Positions 7,137-14,286 of a DNA stretch of 17,283 nucleotides are shown here, piece by piece (positions within the stretch are counted from its first letter, which is position 1; each line of letters opens with the position of its first letter). The stretch covers positions 1-17,283 of the forward strand of contig CALGVL010000379.1 of the NCBI GenBank assembly GCA_937930165.1, given 5' to 3'. This stretch comes from an uncultured Acetobacteraceae bacterium (lineage in GTDB: Bacteria > Pseudomonadota > Alphaproteobacteria > Acetobacterales > Acetobacteraceae). Both the position numbers and the translations under genes were made by a program. The notes under the pieces are model-generated. The model was not told the DNA's origin. It saw only the letters and a program-made list of their open reading frames with translations, and searched no databases.

Positions 7137-8543
7137 CTAAGGCAGCATTTTGCCGGGGTTCATGATCCCCTGCGGATCGATTGCCGACTTGATCGCCCGC
7201 ATCACATCCACCGCCACCGGATCCTTGTGCATCGCCATGGCGTGCCGCTTGGACTGGCCGATGCCATGCTCGGCCGAGAAGCTGCCTCCAAGCTCCACCG
7301 CGATGGCATTCACCACCGCCTCGGCCTCCCCGGCGCGGGCCAGCCAGTCCTCGCGTGACATGCCCTCCGGCGCCATCAGGCCCAGATGGATATTGCCGTC
7401 CCCGACATGGCCGAGCGCCACCATCCGCCCCTCCGGCCAGCGCGCGGCCAACGCCTTTTCCACGCGCGCCAGGAATTCCGGCACGGCGGAAACCGGCACG
7501 GCCGTATCGGTGGTAATGGACGGGCCGGCGGCCCGGCCGCATTCCGGATAGTGCTCGCGGATGCGCCAGAAGGCGGCGCGATGCTCCTCATTCTCTGCCA
7601 GCACGGCATCGGTGCATTCGCCGGCCTCGACAGCGGCGGCCAGCGTATCCTCCAGCATCTCCCGCAGCGGCACGGCGGGATGTGCGGCGGCGAGTTCCAC
7701 CATCACATACCAGGGGCTGGTCAGCGGCATTGGCATGCGGACGCGCTGGCCGTAGCGCTCCACGATCTCCATGCAGCGCTTCAGAATCAGTTCGTAGGCG
7801 ATCACCTCCGCGCCGCTGCCCATGACGCGGGAGAGGAGCGAGAGCGCCGCCTCCGGCGAAGGCACGGCGACGAAGGCCGTCTCCACCCGCTTCAGCGCCG
7901 GCACCAGGCGCAGCGCGGCCGCGGTGATGATGCCGAGCGTCCCCTCCCCGCCCAGGAACAGATGGCGCAGCGCGTAGCCGCTGTTGTCCTTGCGCACGCG
8001 GCGCAGGTCGTTCAGCACCCGGCCGTCCGGCAGCACCACCTCCAGCCCCAGCACCAGGTCCCGCGCATTGCCCCAGCGGATGGTGCGGATGCCCCCGGCA
8101 TTGGTCGAGAGCGCGCCCCCTACCTGGGCCGAGCCCTGCGCCCCCCAGGAGAGCGGGAAGAGCCGGTCCACCGCCGCCGCCGCCTCCTGCACCTGCTGCA
8201 CGATGCAGCCGGCCTCGGCCACCAGGGAGAAGTCGCGGGCGTCCACCTCGCGGATTCGGTTCATCCGCTCCAGGCTCAGCACCACGGCGGGCGGGCCGTT
8301 CTCCTGCACCACCGCGCCGCCGCAGAGGCCCGTCCGCCCACCGGCCGGGACGATGGCCAGGCCGAGCTCCCGGCAGGCGCGCACCGCGGCCGAAACCTCC
8401 TCCACCGTCCCCGGCCGCAGAACCGCCTGGGGGGTGCCGCGATAGGCGCCGCGCCAGTCCACGGCATAGGGCGCGATATCGGCGGGATCGCGCAGGCAGT
8501 TCCGGGGGCCGATGGCCTCGGCCAGCAAGTCGAGAGGGCTCAT
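7137..8543 (-). CDS. FAD-linked oxidase/dehydrogenase, GlcD / D-2-hydroxy-acid dehydrogenase type
   Basis: Flavoprotein of 468 residues, normal for GlcD, D-lactate (DLD) and D-2-hydroxyglutarate dehydrogenases. It has an N-terminal PCMH FAD domain and a C-terminal FAD-oxidase_C domain. FAD loops: PAGGRTGLCGGA (67-78), STNAGGIRTIRWGNARD (146-162) and GGEGTLGIIT (198-207). The substrate/metal residues of the D2HGDH group are present: H379 and H386 in GHVGDGNIH, and E425-H426 in EHGIG. The C-terminus reads MNPGKML. The likely reaction is oxidation of a D-2-hydroxy acid to a 2-oxo acid, passing electrons to a carrier. No GlcE or GlcF partner is adjacent, so it is probably a single-subunit enzyme. 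The ATG at 8543 gives the family N-terminus (MSPLDLLAEAIG); a TTG 36 bases upstream is unlikely. It is divergent from the GMC gene across 97 bases. Confidence 0.92.
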   Translation of the reverse strand: MSPLDLLAEAIGPRNCLRDPADIAPYAVDWRGAYRGTPQAVLRPGTVEEVSAAVRACRELGLAIVPAGGRTGLCGGAVVQENGPPAVVLSLERMNRIREVDARDFSLVAEAGCIVQQVQEAAAAVDRLFPLSWGAQGSAQVGGALSTNAGGIRTIRWGNARDLVLGLEVVLPDGRVLNDLRRVRKDNSGYALRHLFLGGEGTLGIITAAALRLVPALKRVETAFVAVPSPEAALSLLSRVMGSGAEVIAYELILKRCMEIVERYGQRVRMPMPLTSPWYVMVELAAAHPAVPLREMLEDTLAAAVEAGECTDAVLAENEEHRAAFWRIREHYPECGRAAGPSITTDTAVPVSAVPEFLARVEKALAARWPEGRMVALGHVGDGNIHLGLMAPEGMSREDWLARAGEAEAVVNAIAVELGGSFSAEHGIGQSKRHAMAMHKDPVAVDVMRAIKSAIDPQGIMNPGKMLP

Positions 8544-8587
8544 GCGGCACAGTTTCCGCCGCACGCGCTGCCGCTTCAACCCCCTGG

Positions 8588-8613
8588 CCGGGCCAAGCCT
8601 CCGGGCCTAGCCT
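8588..8613. repeat. Tandem 13-bp direct repeat in the divergent promoter gap
   Basis: Two adjoining units, CCGGGCCAAGCCT (8588-8600) and CCGGGCCTAGCCT (8601-8613), differ at one base. They sit in the 97-base gap between the GlcD-like gene (start 8543, -) and the GMC gene (start 8641, +). The second unit ends 27 bases before the GMC start. Paired direct repeats at a divergent promoter suggest a binding site for a regulator shared by both directions; a chance duplication is also possible. No clear -35/-10 pair is visible beside it. Confidence 0.6.
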
Positions 8614-8627
8614 GGGTGGATCATTGC

Positions 8628-8634
8628 GGAGGAG
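8628..8634 (+). promoter_or_regulatory. Ribosome binding site of the GMC oxidoreductase
   Basis: GGAGGAG lies 6 bases before the ATG at 8641, one of the strongest Shine-Dalgarno matches in the window. It fixes the start. Confidence 0.8.
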
Positions 8635-8640
8635 ACGGGT

Positions 8641-10266
8641 ATGGGCGACGTGCTGCCGGAAAGCGCGGATTATGTCGTGGTCGGTGCCGGCTCGGCCGGT
8701 TGCGCGGTGGCGGCGCGCCTCTCCGAGGATCCCTCCGTCCAGGTGGTGCTGCTGGAGGCCGGGGCGCGGGACTGGAATCCCTGGCTGCATGTGCCGATCG
8801 GCTATGCCGTGACCATGTTCCACCCCACCCTCTCCTGGAACCTGGAGACGGAGCCCGAGCCGGAGCTGGAGGGCCGCCGCATCCCCTGGCCGCGCGGCCG
8901 GGTGCTGGGTGGCTCCTCCGCCATCAACGGGCTGCTCTATGTGCGCGGCCAGCAGGCGGATTACGACCACTGGCGACAGCTCGGCTGCACCGGCTGGTCC
9001 TTCGAGGACGTTCTGCCCTATTTCAAGCGGGCCGAGGACCAGGAGCGGGGCCCGGATGCGCTGCACGGCGTGGGCGGCCCGCTCGCCGTCAGCGACCTGC
9101 GCGACCGCAACCCGCTGGCACTCGCCTTCATTGAGGCCGCGGTGGAACTCGGCTTCCCGCGCAATCCGGACTTCAACGGCCCAACCCAGGAAGGCGCCGG
9201 CTTCTACCAGGTGACGGCGCGCGGCGGCTGGCGATGCAGCGCCGCCAAGGCCTATCTGCGCCCCGCAGCGAAGCGGCCGAACCTGGCGGTGGTCACCGGG
9301 GCGCACAGCACCGGCCTGTTGATGGAAGGCCGCCGTGCGGCCGGAGTGAAGGTGAGGCGCAACGGCGCCAACCTGACCGTGCGGGCAAGGCGGGAGGTGA
9401 TCCTCTGCGGCGGGGCCATTGCATCTCCGCATCTGCTTCTGCTCTCCGGCATCGGCCCGGCGGCGCATCTGCAGGAGATGGGCATCCCGGTGGTGCATGA
9501 CCTGCCCCAGGTCGGACGCAACCTGCAGGACCATTTCCAGGCGCGGCTGGCCTATCGGGTGAACCGGCCGGTCTCGCTGAACACGCGGAGGCACAGCCTG
9601 CTCGGCCAGTTCCTGATGGGCGCGGAATTCGTGCTGCGCCGCACCGGGCCGCTGACGGTCAGCGCCGGCACGGCGGGGCTCTTCGCCCGCGTGATGCCGG
9701 GCAGCGAGACGCCGGATGTGCAGTACCATTTCCTGCCCTTCAGCGCCGACAAGGGGATGCAGACCCTGCACCCCTTCCCCGGCATGACCATCAGCGCCTG
9801 CCAGTTGCGGCCGGAGAGCCGCGGCACCATCACCCTGGCCAGCCCCGACCCGCATGCCAAGGCGCTCATTCGGGCAAATTATCTCTCCACCGAAACCGAC
9901 CGGCGCTGCATGATCGAGGGCGTCAAGCTCGCCCGCCGCCTCGCCCGGACCCGTGCCATGTCCGCCTGGGTGGAAGCCGAGGTCATCCCCGGCGATGCTG
10001 CGGCGACGGACGAGGACATCCTCGCCTTCATCCGCCAGACGGGCGGCACGATCTACCACCCCTCCGGTACCTGCCGCATGGGCGGCGATGCGGAGAGCGT
10101 GGTGGATCCCGCGCTGCGGGTGCGGGGCATTGAGGGGCTGCGCGTGGCCGATGCCTCCATTATGCCCACGGTCGTCTCCGGCAACACCAATGCCGCCTGC
10201 ATCATGATCGGCGAGAAATGCGCCGATCTGGTACGCGCGGATGCCCGGCAGAGGCTGACGGCGTAA
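8641..10266 (+). CDS. GMC family FAD-dependent alcohol dehydrogenase (choline-dehydrogenase-like)
   Basis: Flavoprotein of 541 residues, the usual length of bacterial GMC oxidoreductases. The N-terminal ADP-binding motif VVGAGSAGC is at 13-21, with E39 in LLEAG as the ribose ligand. GMC signature 1 (RGRVLGGSSAING) is at 86-97, and signature 2 is in GGAIASPHLLLLSGIGP (257-273). The catalytic His is in IYHPSGTCRMG (H473), and its His/Asn partner is in GNTN (514-517). The C-terminal half carries the substrate domain. No signal peptide is seen, so it is probably cytoplasmic and oxidises a primary alcohol to an aldehyde. The actual alcohol is unknown; choline dehydrogenase is only one member of this broad family. 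It heads a + strand run: the deacylase gene follows after 82 bases and the ThDP enzyme after that. A small GC stem, GCCGG/CCGGC (10281-10296), lies just after its stop. Confidence 0.93.
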   Translation: MGDVLPESADYVVVGAGSAGCAVAARLSEDPSVQVVLLEAGARDWNPWLHVPIGYAVTMFHPTLSWNLETEPEPELEGRRIPWPRGRVLGGSSAINGLLYVRGQQADYDHWRQLGCTGWSFEDVLPYFKRAEDQERGPDALHGVGGPLAVSDLRDRNPLALAFIEAAVELGFPRNPDFNGPTQEGAGFYQVTARGGWRCSAAKAYLRPAAKRPNLAVVTGAHSTGLLMEGRRAAGVKVRRNGANLTVRARREVILCGGAIASPHLLLLSGIGPAAHLQEMGIPVVHDLPQVGRNLQDHFQARLAYRVNRPVSLNTRRHSLLGQFLMGAEFVLRRTGPLTVSAGTAGLFARVMPGSETPDVQYHFLPFSADKGMQTLHPFPGMTISACQLRPESRGTITLASPDPHAKALIRANYLSTETDRRCMIEGVKLARRLARTRAMSAWVEAEVIPGDAAATDEDILAFIRQTGGTIYHPSGTCRMGGDAESVVDPALRVRGIEGLRVADASIMPTVVSGNTNAACIMIGEKCADLVRADARQRLTA

Positions 10267-10332
10267 TGCCCTGATGACAAGCCGGGCCGCGCCGGCCAAA
10301 GTCCCACCACCTCATAATCCGGCTGCCCCAGC

Positions 10333-10339
10333 AAGGACG
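10333..10339 (+). promoter_or_regulatory. Ribosome binding site of the deacylase
   Basis: AAGGACG precedes the ATG at 10349 by about 9 bases and supports that start over an in-frame ATG at 10274. CATAAT at 10313-10318 resembles a -10 element, but no -35 is seen at the right distance. Confidence 0.5.
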
Positions 10340-10348
10340 GATATAAAG

Positions 10349-11800
10349 ATGCTTCGCTGCGACCTCATCATCCGTGACGCCACCCTCTTCGACGGCACTG
10401 GCGCGCCGCGCACCACCGGGGATGTCGGAGTCACCGGCGACCGCATCGTGGCCGTCGGCGATCTCAGCGGCGCCAGCGCGGACCGGGAGGTGATCGCCAC
10501 CGGCAAGGCCCTCGCCCCCGGCTTCATTGATGCGCATACGCATGACGACCGCGCCGTGCTCTGCGGCCCGGAATGCCTGCGCTGCAAGTCCAGCCAGGGC
10601 GTCACCACCGTCGTCGTCGGCAATTGCGGCGTCAGCCTGGCGCCGACCCGCATGACGAAGCGTCCCATCCCGCCGCTCGACCTGCTGGGCGACGAGTCCT
10701 GGTTCACCTTCGGCAGCTTCGGCGAATACGCTCGCGCGCTGGAGAAGACGCCGCCCGCGGTGAACACCTATGCCCTGGTCGGGCATATGGCCCTCCGCGC
10801 CGGCGCCATGGGCGACGATGTCTACCGCCCCGCAAAGGATGCGGAGATTGAGCGCATGCGCAAGCAGGTGGCGGAGGCGCTGGCGGAGGGGGCCTCCGGC
10901 TTCTCCACCGGCCTCTACTACAAGCCCAACATGCATGCGACGACCGAGGAGGTGATCGCGGTGGCGGAGCCGCTGCGCGCCGCCGGCGGCATCTATGTCA
11001 CGCATATGCGTGACGAGGCGGACCGCGTCTGCGCCTCCATCGAGGAGACGCTGAAGATCGGCAAGCGGGTCGGGGTGCCGGTCTGGATCAGCCACCATAA
11101 ATGCTCGATGCCGGAAAATTACGGCCGCAGCGTGCAGACCCTGGCGCTGATCGAGGCGGCGGCGTCCATGCAGGAGGTCGCCTTCGACATGTATCCTTAC
11201 CCCGCCGGCTCCACCGTGCTGATGCCGGACCGGCTGCGGGAGGATTGCCGCGTCATCGTCACCTGGTCCGTCCCGCATCCGGAGATGGCGGGCAAGGATC
11301 TGGCCGATGTCGCCCGTGGCTGGAACACCGATATCCGCACCGCCGCCGAGAAGCTGCTGCCCGCCGGCGCCATCACCTTCCAGATGGATGAGGAGGATGT
11401 CCGCCGCATCATGGCGCATCCGCTCAGCACCATCGGCTCGGACGGGATTCCGCATGATGCGCATCCGCATCCGCGCCTCTGGGGCACCTTCCCGCGCGTG
11501 CTTGGTCTCTACAGCCGCCAGCTCGGCCTGCTGGACATGGAAACCGCCATCCACAAGATGACCGGCCGCACCGCCGCGATCTTCGGCATGACGGATCGCG
11601 GCGTGCTGCGCCCCGGCGCCTATGCCGATCTGGTGCTGTTCGATCCGCACCGCATCATCGACCGCGCCACCTTCGAGGAGCCCACCCTGCCGGCCGAGGG
11701 CATCGAGGAAGTCTGGGCCAACGGCGTGCCAACCTACCGCGCCGGCGAGGGCATGACCGGGGAAAGGCCCGGCCGCCTCATCCGCCGCCACCGCCCCTGA
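10349..11800 (+). CDS. N-acyl-D-amino-acid deacylase (D-aminoacylase, amidohydrolase superfamily)
   Basis: Zinc amidohydrolase of 483 residues, matching the usual 480-500 of D-aminoacylases. It hydrolyses N-acyl-D-amino acids to a free D-amino acid plus a carboxylate. Metal and catalytic residues are all present: H63 and H65 in DAHTHDD, the cysteine ligand C93 in GNCG (a mark of this subfamily), H219 in YVTHM, H249/H250 in ISHHK, and the catalytic D365 in IGSDG. The N-terminal strand segment (1-57) and the C-terminal LRPGAYADLVLFDP (420-433) form the small beta domain. The ATG at 10349 is preferred; a start at 10274 would add 25 residues unlike the family. No signal peptide is seen. The ThDP gene follows after 21 bases and the GMC gene precedes it by 82, so co-transcription is likely. 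Preference among D-Glu, D-Asp or neutral substrates is not deducible. Confidence 0.94.
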   Translation: MLRCDLIIRDATLFDGTGAPRTTGDVGVTGDRIVAVGDLSGASADREVIATGKALAPGFIDAHTHDDRAVLCGPECLRCKSSQGVTTVVVGNCGVSLAPTRMTKRPIPPLDLLGDESWFTFGSFGEYARALEKTPPAVNTYALVGHMALRAGAMGDDVYRPAKDAEIERMRKQVAEALAEGASGFSTGLYYKPNMHATTEEVIAVAEPLRAAGGIYVTHMRDEADRVCASIEETLKIGKRVGVPVWISHHKCSMPENYGRSVQTLALIEAAASMQEVAFDMYPYPAGSTVLMPDRLREDCRVIVTWSVPHPEMAGKDLADVARGWNTDIRTAAEKLLPAGAITFQMDEEDVRRIMAHPLSTIGSDGIPHDAHPHPRLWGTFPRVLGLYSRQLGLLDMETAIHKMTGRTAAIFGMTDRGVLRPGAYADLVLFDPHRIIDRATFEEPTLPAEGIEEVWANGVPTYRAGEGMTGERPGRLIRRHRP

Positions 11801-11821
11801 GACGAAGGAAGTACCAGCCTT

Positions 11822-13438
11822 ATGCCGACCGCCGCCGCGCGCATCGTCGAATTCCTGGCCGCCCAGGGCATCGACCGCGCCTTCTGTGTTCCGGGCGAGA
11901 GCTACATCGCCCTGCTCGACGCCCTGCATGGGCATGACAGGATCGACCTCGTCACCTGCCGCAGCGAGGGCGGCGCCGGCTTCATGGCGGTGGCCGATGC
12001 GAAGCTGACGCACCGGCCGGGCGTGGTGCTGGTCTCCCGCGGCCCCGGCGCCTGCAATGCCAGCATCGCCGTGCACACGGCGGAGCAGGATGCGGTGCCG
12101 CTGATCCTGCTGGTCGGCCAGGTGGAGCGGCGCGACCTGCGTCGCAACGCCTTCCAGGAGATCGACTACGCCAACATGTTCCGCGGCGTGGCGAAATGGG
12201 TGGGCGAGGCCACGGATCCGGACCAGGTGCCGGAGCTGATCGCCCGCGCCTATGCCATGGCCATGGGCGGCGTGCCTGGCCCTGTGGTGCTGTCGCTGCC
12301 CGAGGATGTGCTGGCCATGGAGTGCGCCGCGCCGCCGGTCCCGGCCACCCTGCCGGGCGCCCTGCCGCCCTCCCCGGCCGATGCGGCGCGTCTCGCGGCG
12401 ATGCTGCGCGGTGCGGAGCGGCCGATCCTGCTCGCCGGCCATGCCTTCGACTCAGCGGGCGGGCGGGAGGCGCTGCTGGGCTTCGCGGAGGCATGGCAGT
12501 TGCCGGTCGCCGTCTCCTTCCGACGGCAGGACCTGTTTCCCAACACCCATCCGCTCTATGCCGGCGATCTCGGGTTGCGGAACCCCGATGCGCAGCGCGC
12601 AGCCTTCGCCGAGGCCGATCTGGTGCTGGCGCTGGGCACCCGGCTGACCGACATCACCACCCAGGGCTGGACCTGGCCTGCCCCCGGACAGCGCCTGGTG
12701 CATGTCTGCGCCGAGCCGCGCTTCCTCGGCTGGCAGTTCCCGGCGGAACTCGCCATCGCCGCCGATGCCCGCGCCACCATTGCCGCGCTCGCCGGCGAGA
12801 CGCCCGCCGCCCCGGCCGGACGCAAGGCCTGGAATGCCCGCCTGCGCGCCATTCACCTCGCCGATTGCGAGGTGATCCCCCGCCGCTTCCCGGACGGCAT
12901 CGCATTTGCCGAAGTCGCCAGGCTGGTGGAGCGCGTGGCGGCGCCGGATGCGATCGTCACGCTGGATGCCGGCACCTTCGGCGCGCCCTTCTACCGCAAG
13001 GCCGCCTGGGTGCCACCGCAGCGGCTGCTGGCGCCCGTCTCCGGTGCCATGGGCTTCGGCATGCCGGCGGCGGTAGCGGCGGCGTTGCGTTATCCGGACC
13101 GGCAGGTGATCTGCGCCCTCGGCGATGGCGGCGCGCTGATGACAGGCGGAGAGCTTGCGGTGGCGGTCGCGCGCGGCGTGCCGGTGAAGCTGCTCCTCTC
13201 GGAAAACGGCAGCTATGCCAGCATCCGCATCCATCAGGAGCGGGCGCATCCCGGCCGGGTCTCCGGCACCACGCTGGAGAACCCTGATTTCCTCCGCTGG
13301 TGCTCGGCCTTCCGCGTGCCGGTGCTGGCGGTGGAGAGCGAGGCGGACCTGCCGAAGCTGGAGGAGGCGCTGCGCGCGCCTGGGCCGATGGCGGCGGTAA
13401 TCCGCACCTCGCTGCAGGCGGTGCTGCCGGCGCGGTGA
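11822..13438 (+). CDS. Thiamine-diphosphate-dependent enzyme, acetolactate-synthase-like fold
   Basis: ThDP enzyme of 538 residues with the three-domain order of the pyruvate oxidase/acetolactate synthase family: PYR about 1-165, middle about 185-325, PP about 355-530. The cofactor-activating Glu is E49 in CRSEGGAGF. The ThDP motif starts at GDGG (434-437) and ends in ENGSYA (461-466), where many relatives have NN. SGAMGFGMPAA (407-417) and AFQEID (110-115) are further family marks. The reaction is probably decarboxylation or carboligation of a 2-oxo acid. It is somewhat shorter than catalytic acetolactate synthase, has no regulatory subunit gene nearby and sits in a catabolic cluster, so I do not call it IlvB. 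AAGGAAG at 11805-11811 is the ribosome site. The stop lies 3 bases from the stop of the convergent hydrolase gene. Confidence 0.9.
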   Translation: MPTAAARIVEFLAAQGIDRAFCVPGESYIALLDALHGHDRIDLVTCRSEGGAGFMAVADAKLTHRPGVVLVSRGPGACNASIAVHTAEQDAVPLILLVGQVERRDLRRNAFQEIDYANMFRGVAKWVGEATDPDQVPELIARAYAMAMGGVPGPVVLSLPEDVLAMECAAPPVPATLPGALPPSPADAARLAAMLRGAERPILLAGHAFDSAGGREALLGFAEAWQLPVAVSFRRQDLFPNTHPLYAGDLGLRNPDAQRAAFAEADLVLALGTRLTDITTQGWTWPAPGQRLVHVCAEPRFLGWQFPAELAIAADARATIAALAGETPAAPAGRKAWNARLRAIHLADCEVIPRRFPDGIAFAEVARLVERVAAPDAIVTLDAGTFGAPFYRKAAWVPPQRLLAPVSGAMGFGMPAAVAAALRYPDRQVICALGDGGALMTGGELAVAVARGVPVKLLLSENGSYASIRIHQERAHPGRVSGTTLENPDFLRWCSAFRVPVLAVESEADLPKLEEALRAPGPMAAVIRTSLQAVLPAR

Positions 13439-13441
13439 AGC

Positions 13442-14284
13442 TCAGCCGGCCAGGAACTCGCTGACCAGCGCCACCTGCACCGCGTCCATCAGCGCCGGCG
13501 CGTGGCCGCAGCCCGCGATTTCTTCCAGCCGGACCTGCGGCCGCCTGGCCATCTCCCGCGCCGTCTCGGCCGGCAGCAGGTCGCTTTCGGCCCCACGGAT
13601 CAGCAGGGTCGGCGCGGTGACGCGCCCCCAGAAGGCGGAAAGGTCCATCGCCTCCGGCTCCGCGGCCCGCATCGGAAGGGCGATGGCAGGATCGTAATGC
13701 AGCACCAGGCCGGAGCCGGAGGCCGCCGGGCGGGCGGACGTCTCGGCCAGATGCCGCCAATCGGCATCGGCCAGCGGGCCGAAGGGCGCGTGGACCTGCC
13801 GCAGATAGGCCTCAAGCGCCGGCAGATCGGCGAAGGCGGCCGGCATCTCGCCCAGATAGTCGCGGATGCGGGCGATCGCCGTCTGCGGGACATGGCTGCC
13901 GATATCGTTCAGCACCAGGCGCCGGACAGGATTGCCCGGCAGCGCCGCCACGACCATCCCGCAGATGCCGCCGAGCGAGGTGCCGACCCAATCCACCGGC
14001 CCGTCCAGCCGCGCCAGCAGATGCGACAGCGCCGCCACATAGGTCGGCGGAATGTAGAGCGCCGGATCCGGCAGCCAGTCGCTGGCGCCGCGCCCGGGCA
14101 GGTCGGGGCAGAGCACCCGCCGCCCCTGCCCGGCCAGCGCCCGCGCCAGCATGTCGAAATCCCGCCCCGTGCGGGTCAGGCCATGGACGCAGAGGACAGG
14201 CGCGCCGTCCTCCGGCCCCCATTCCCACCAGCGCAGGGTGAAGAAGCCGGGCGCCAGCAGGTAGCGGAGGGCGCCCTGGCGCAT
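13442..14284 (-). CDS. Alpha/beta hydrolase
   Basis: Soluble hydrolase of 280 residues with the complete catalytic triad: S103 in the nucleophile elbow GTSLGG (101-106), D235 in GAESDLLPAE and H261 in GCGHAPAL. HG at 34-35 (VHGLTRTG) supplies the oxyanion region, and a cap segment lies at about 130-215. The substrate (ester, thioester or C-C bond) cannot be told from sequence. The ATG at 14284 follows the CoA-transferase stop by 2 bases, so the two are translationally coupled and probably act on related compounds, perhaps with the hydrolase cleaving an acyl-CoA or ester. It converges on the ThDP gene with only 3 bases between stops, leaving no room for separate terminators. Confidence 0.9.
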   Translation of the reverse strand: MRQGALRYLLAPGFFTLRWWEWGPEDGAPVLCVHGLTRTGRDFDMLARALAGQGRRVLCPDLPGRGASDWLPDPALYIPPTYVAALSHLLARLDGPVDWVGTSLGGICGMVVAALPGNPVRRLVLNDIGSHVPQTAIARIRDYLGEMPAAFADLPALEAYLRQVHAPFGPLADADWRHLAETSARPAASGSGLVLHYDPAIALPMRAAEPEAMDLSAFWGRVTAPTLLIRGAESDLLPAETAREMARRPQVRLEEIAGCGHAPALMDAVQVALVSEFLAG

Positions 14285-14286
14285 GG

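Noticed and set aside
7588..10299. Open - strand frame of about 900 codons spanning the GMC gene and part of the GlcD-like gene
   Set aside because: It overlaps two clear genes and has low-complexity, non-family composition; a chance frame.
10274..10348. Earlier ATG for the deacylase (25 extra residues)
   Set aside because: The extension is Pro/Ala-rich and outside the family, and AAGGACG precedes the ATG at 10349.
10202..12442. Open - strand frame of 746 codons opposite the deacylase and ThDP genes
   Set aside because: Shadow of genes with intact catalytic residues; no homology visible.
11822..13438. Calling the ThDP gene ilvB (acetolactate synthase)
   Set aside because: No regulatory subunit gene nearby, altered motif ends and a catabolic context; the general family name is safer.
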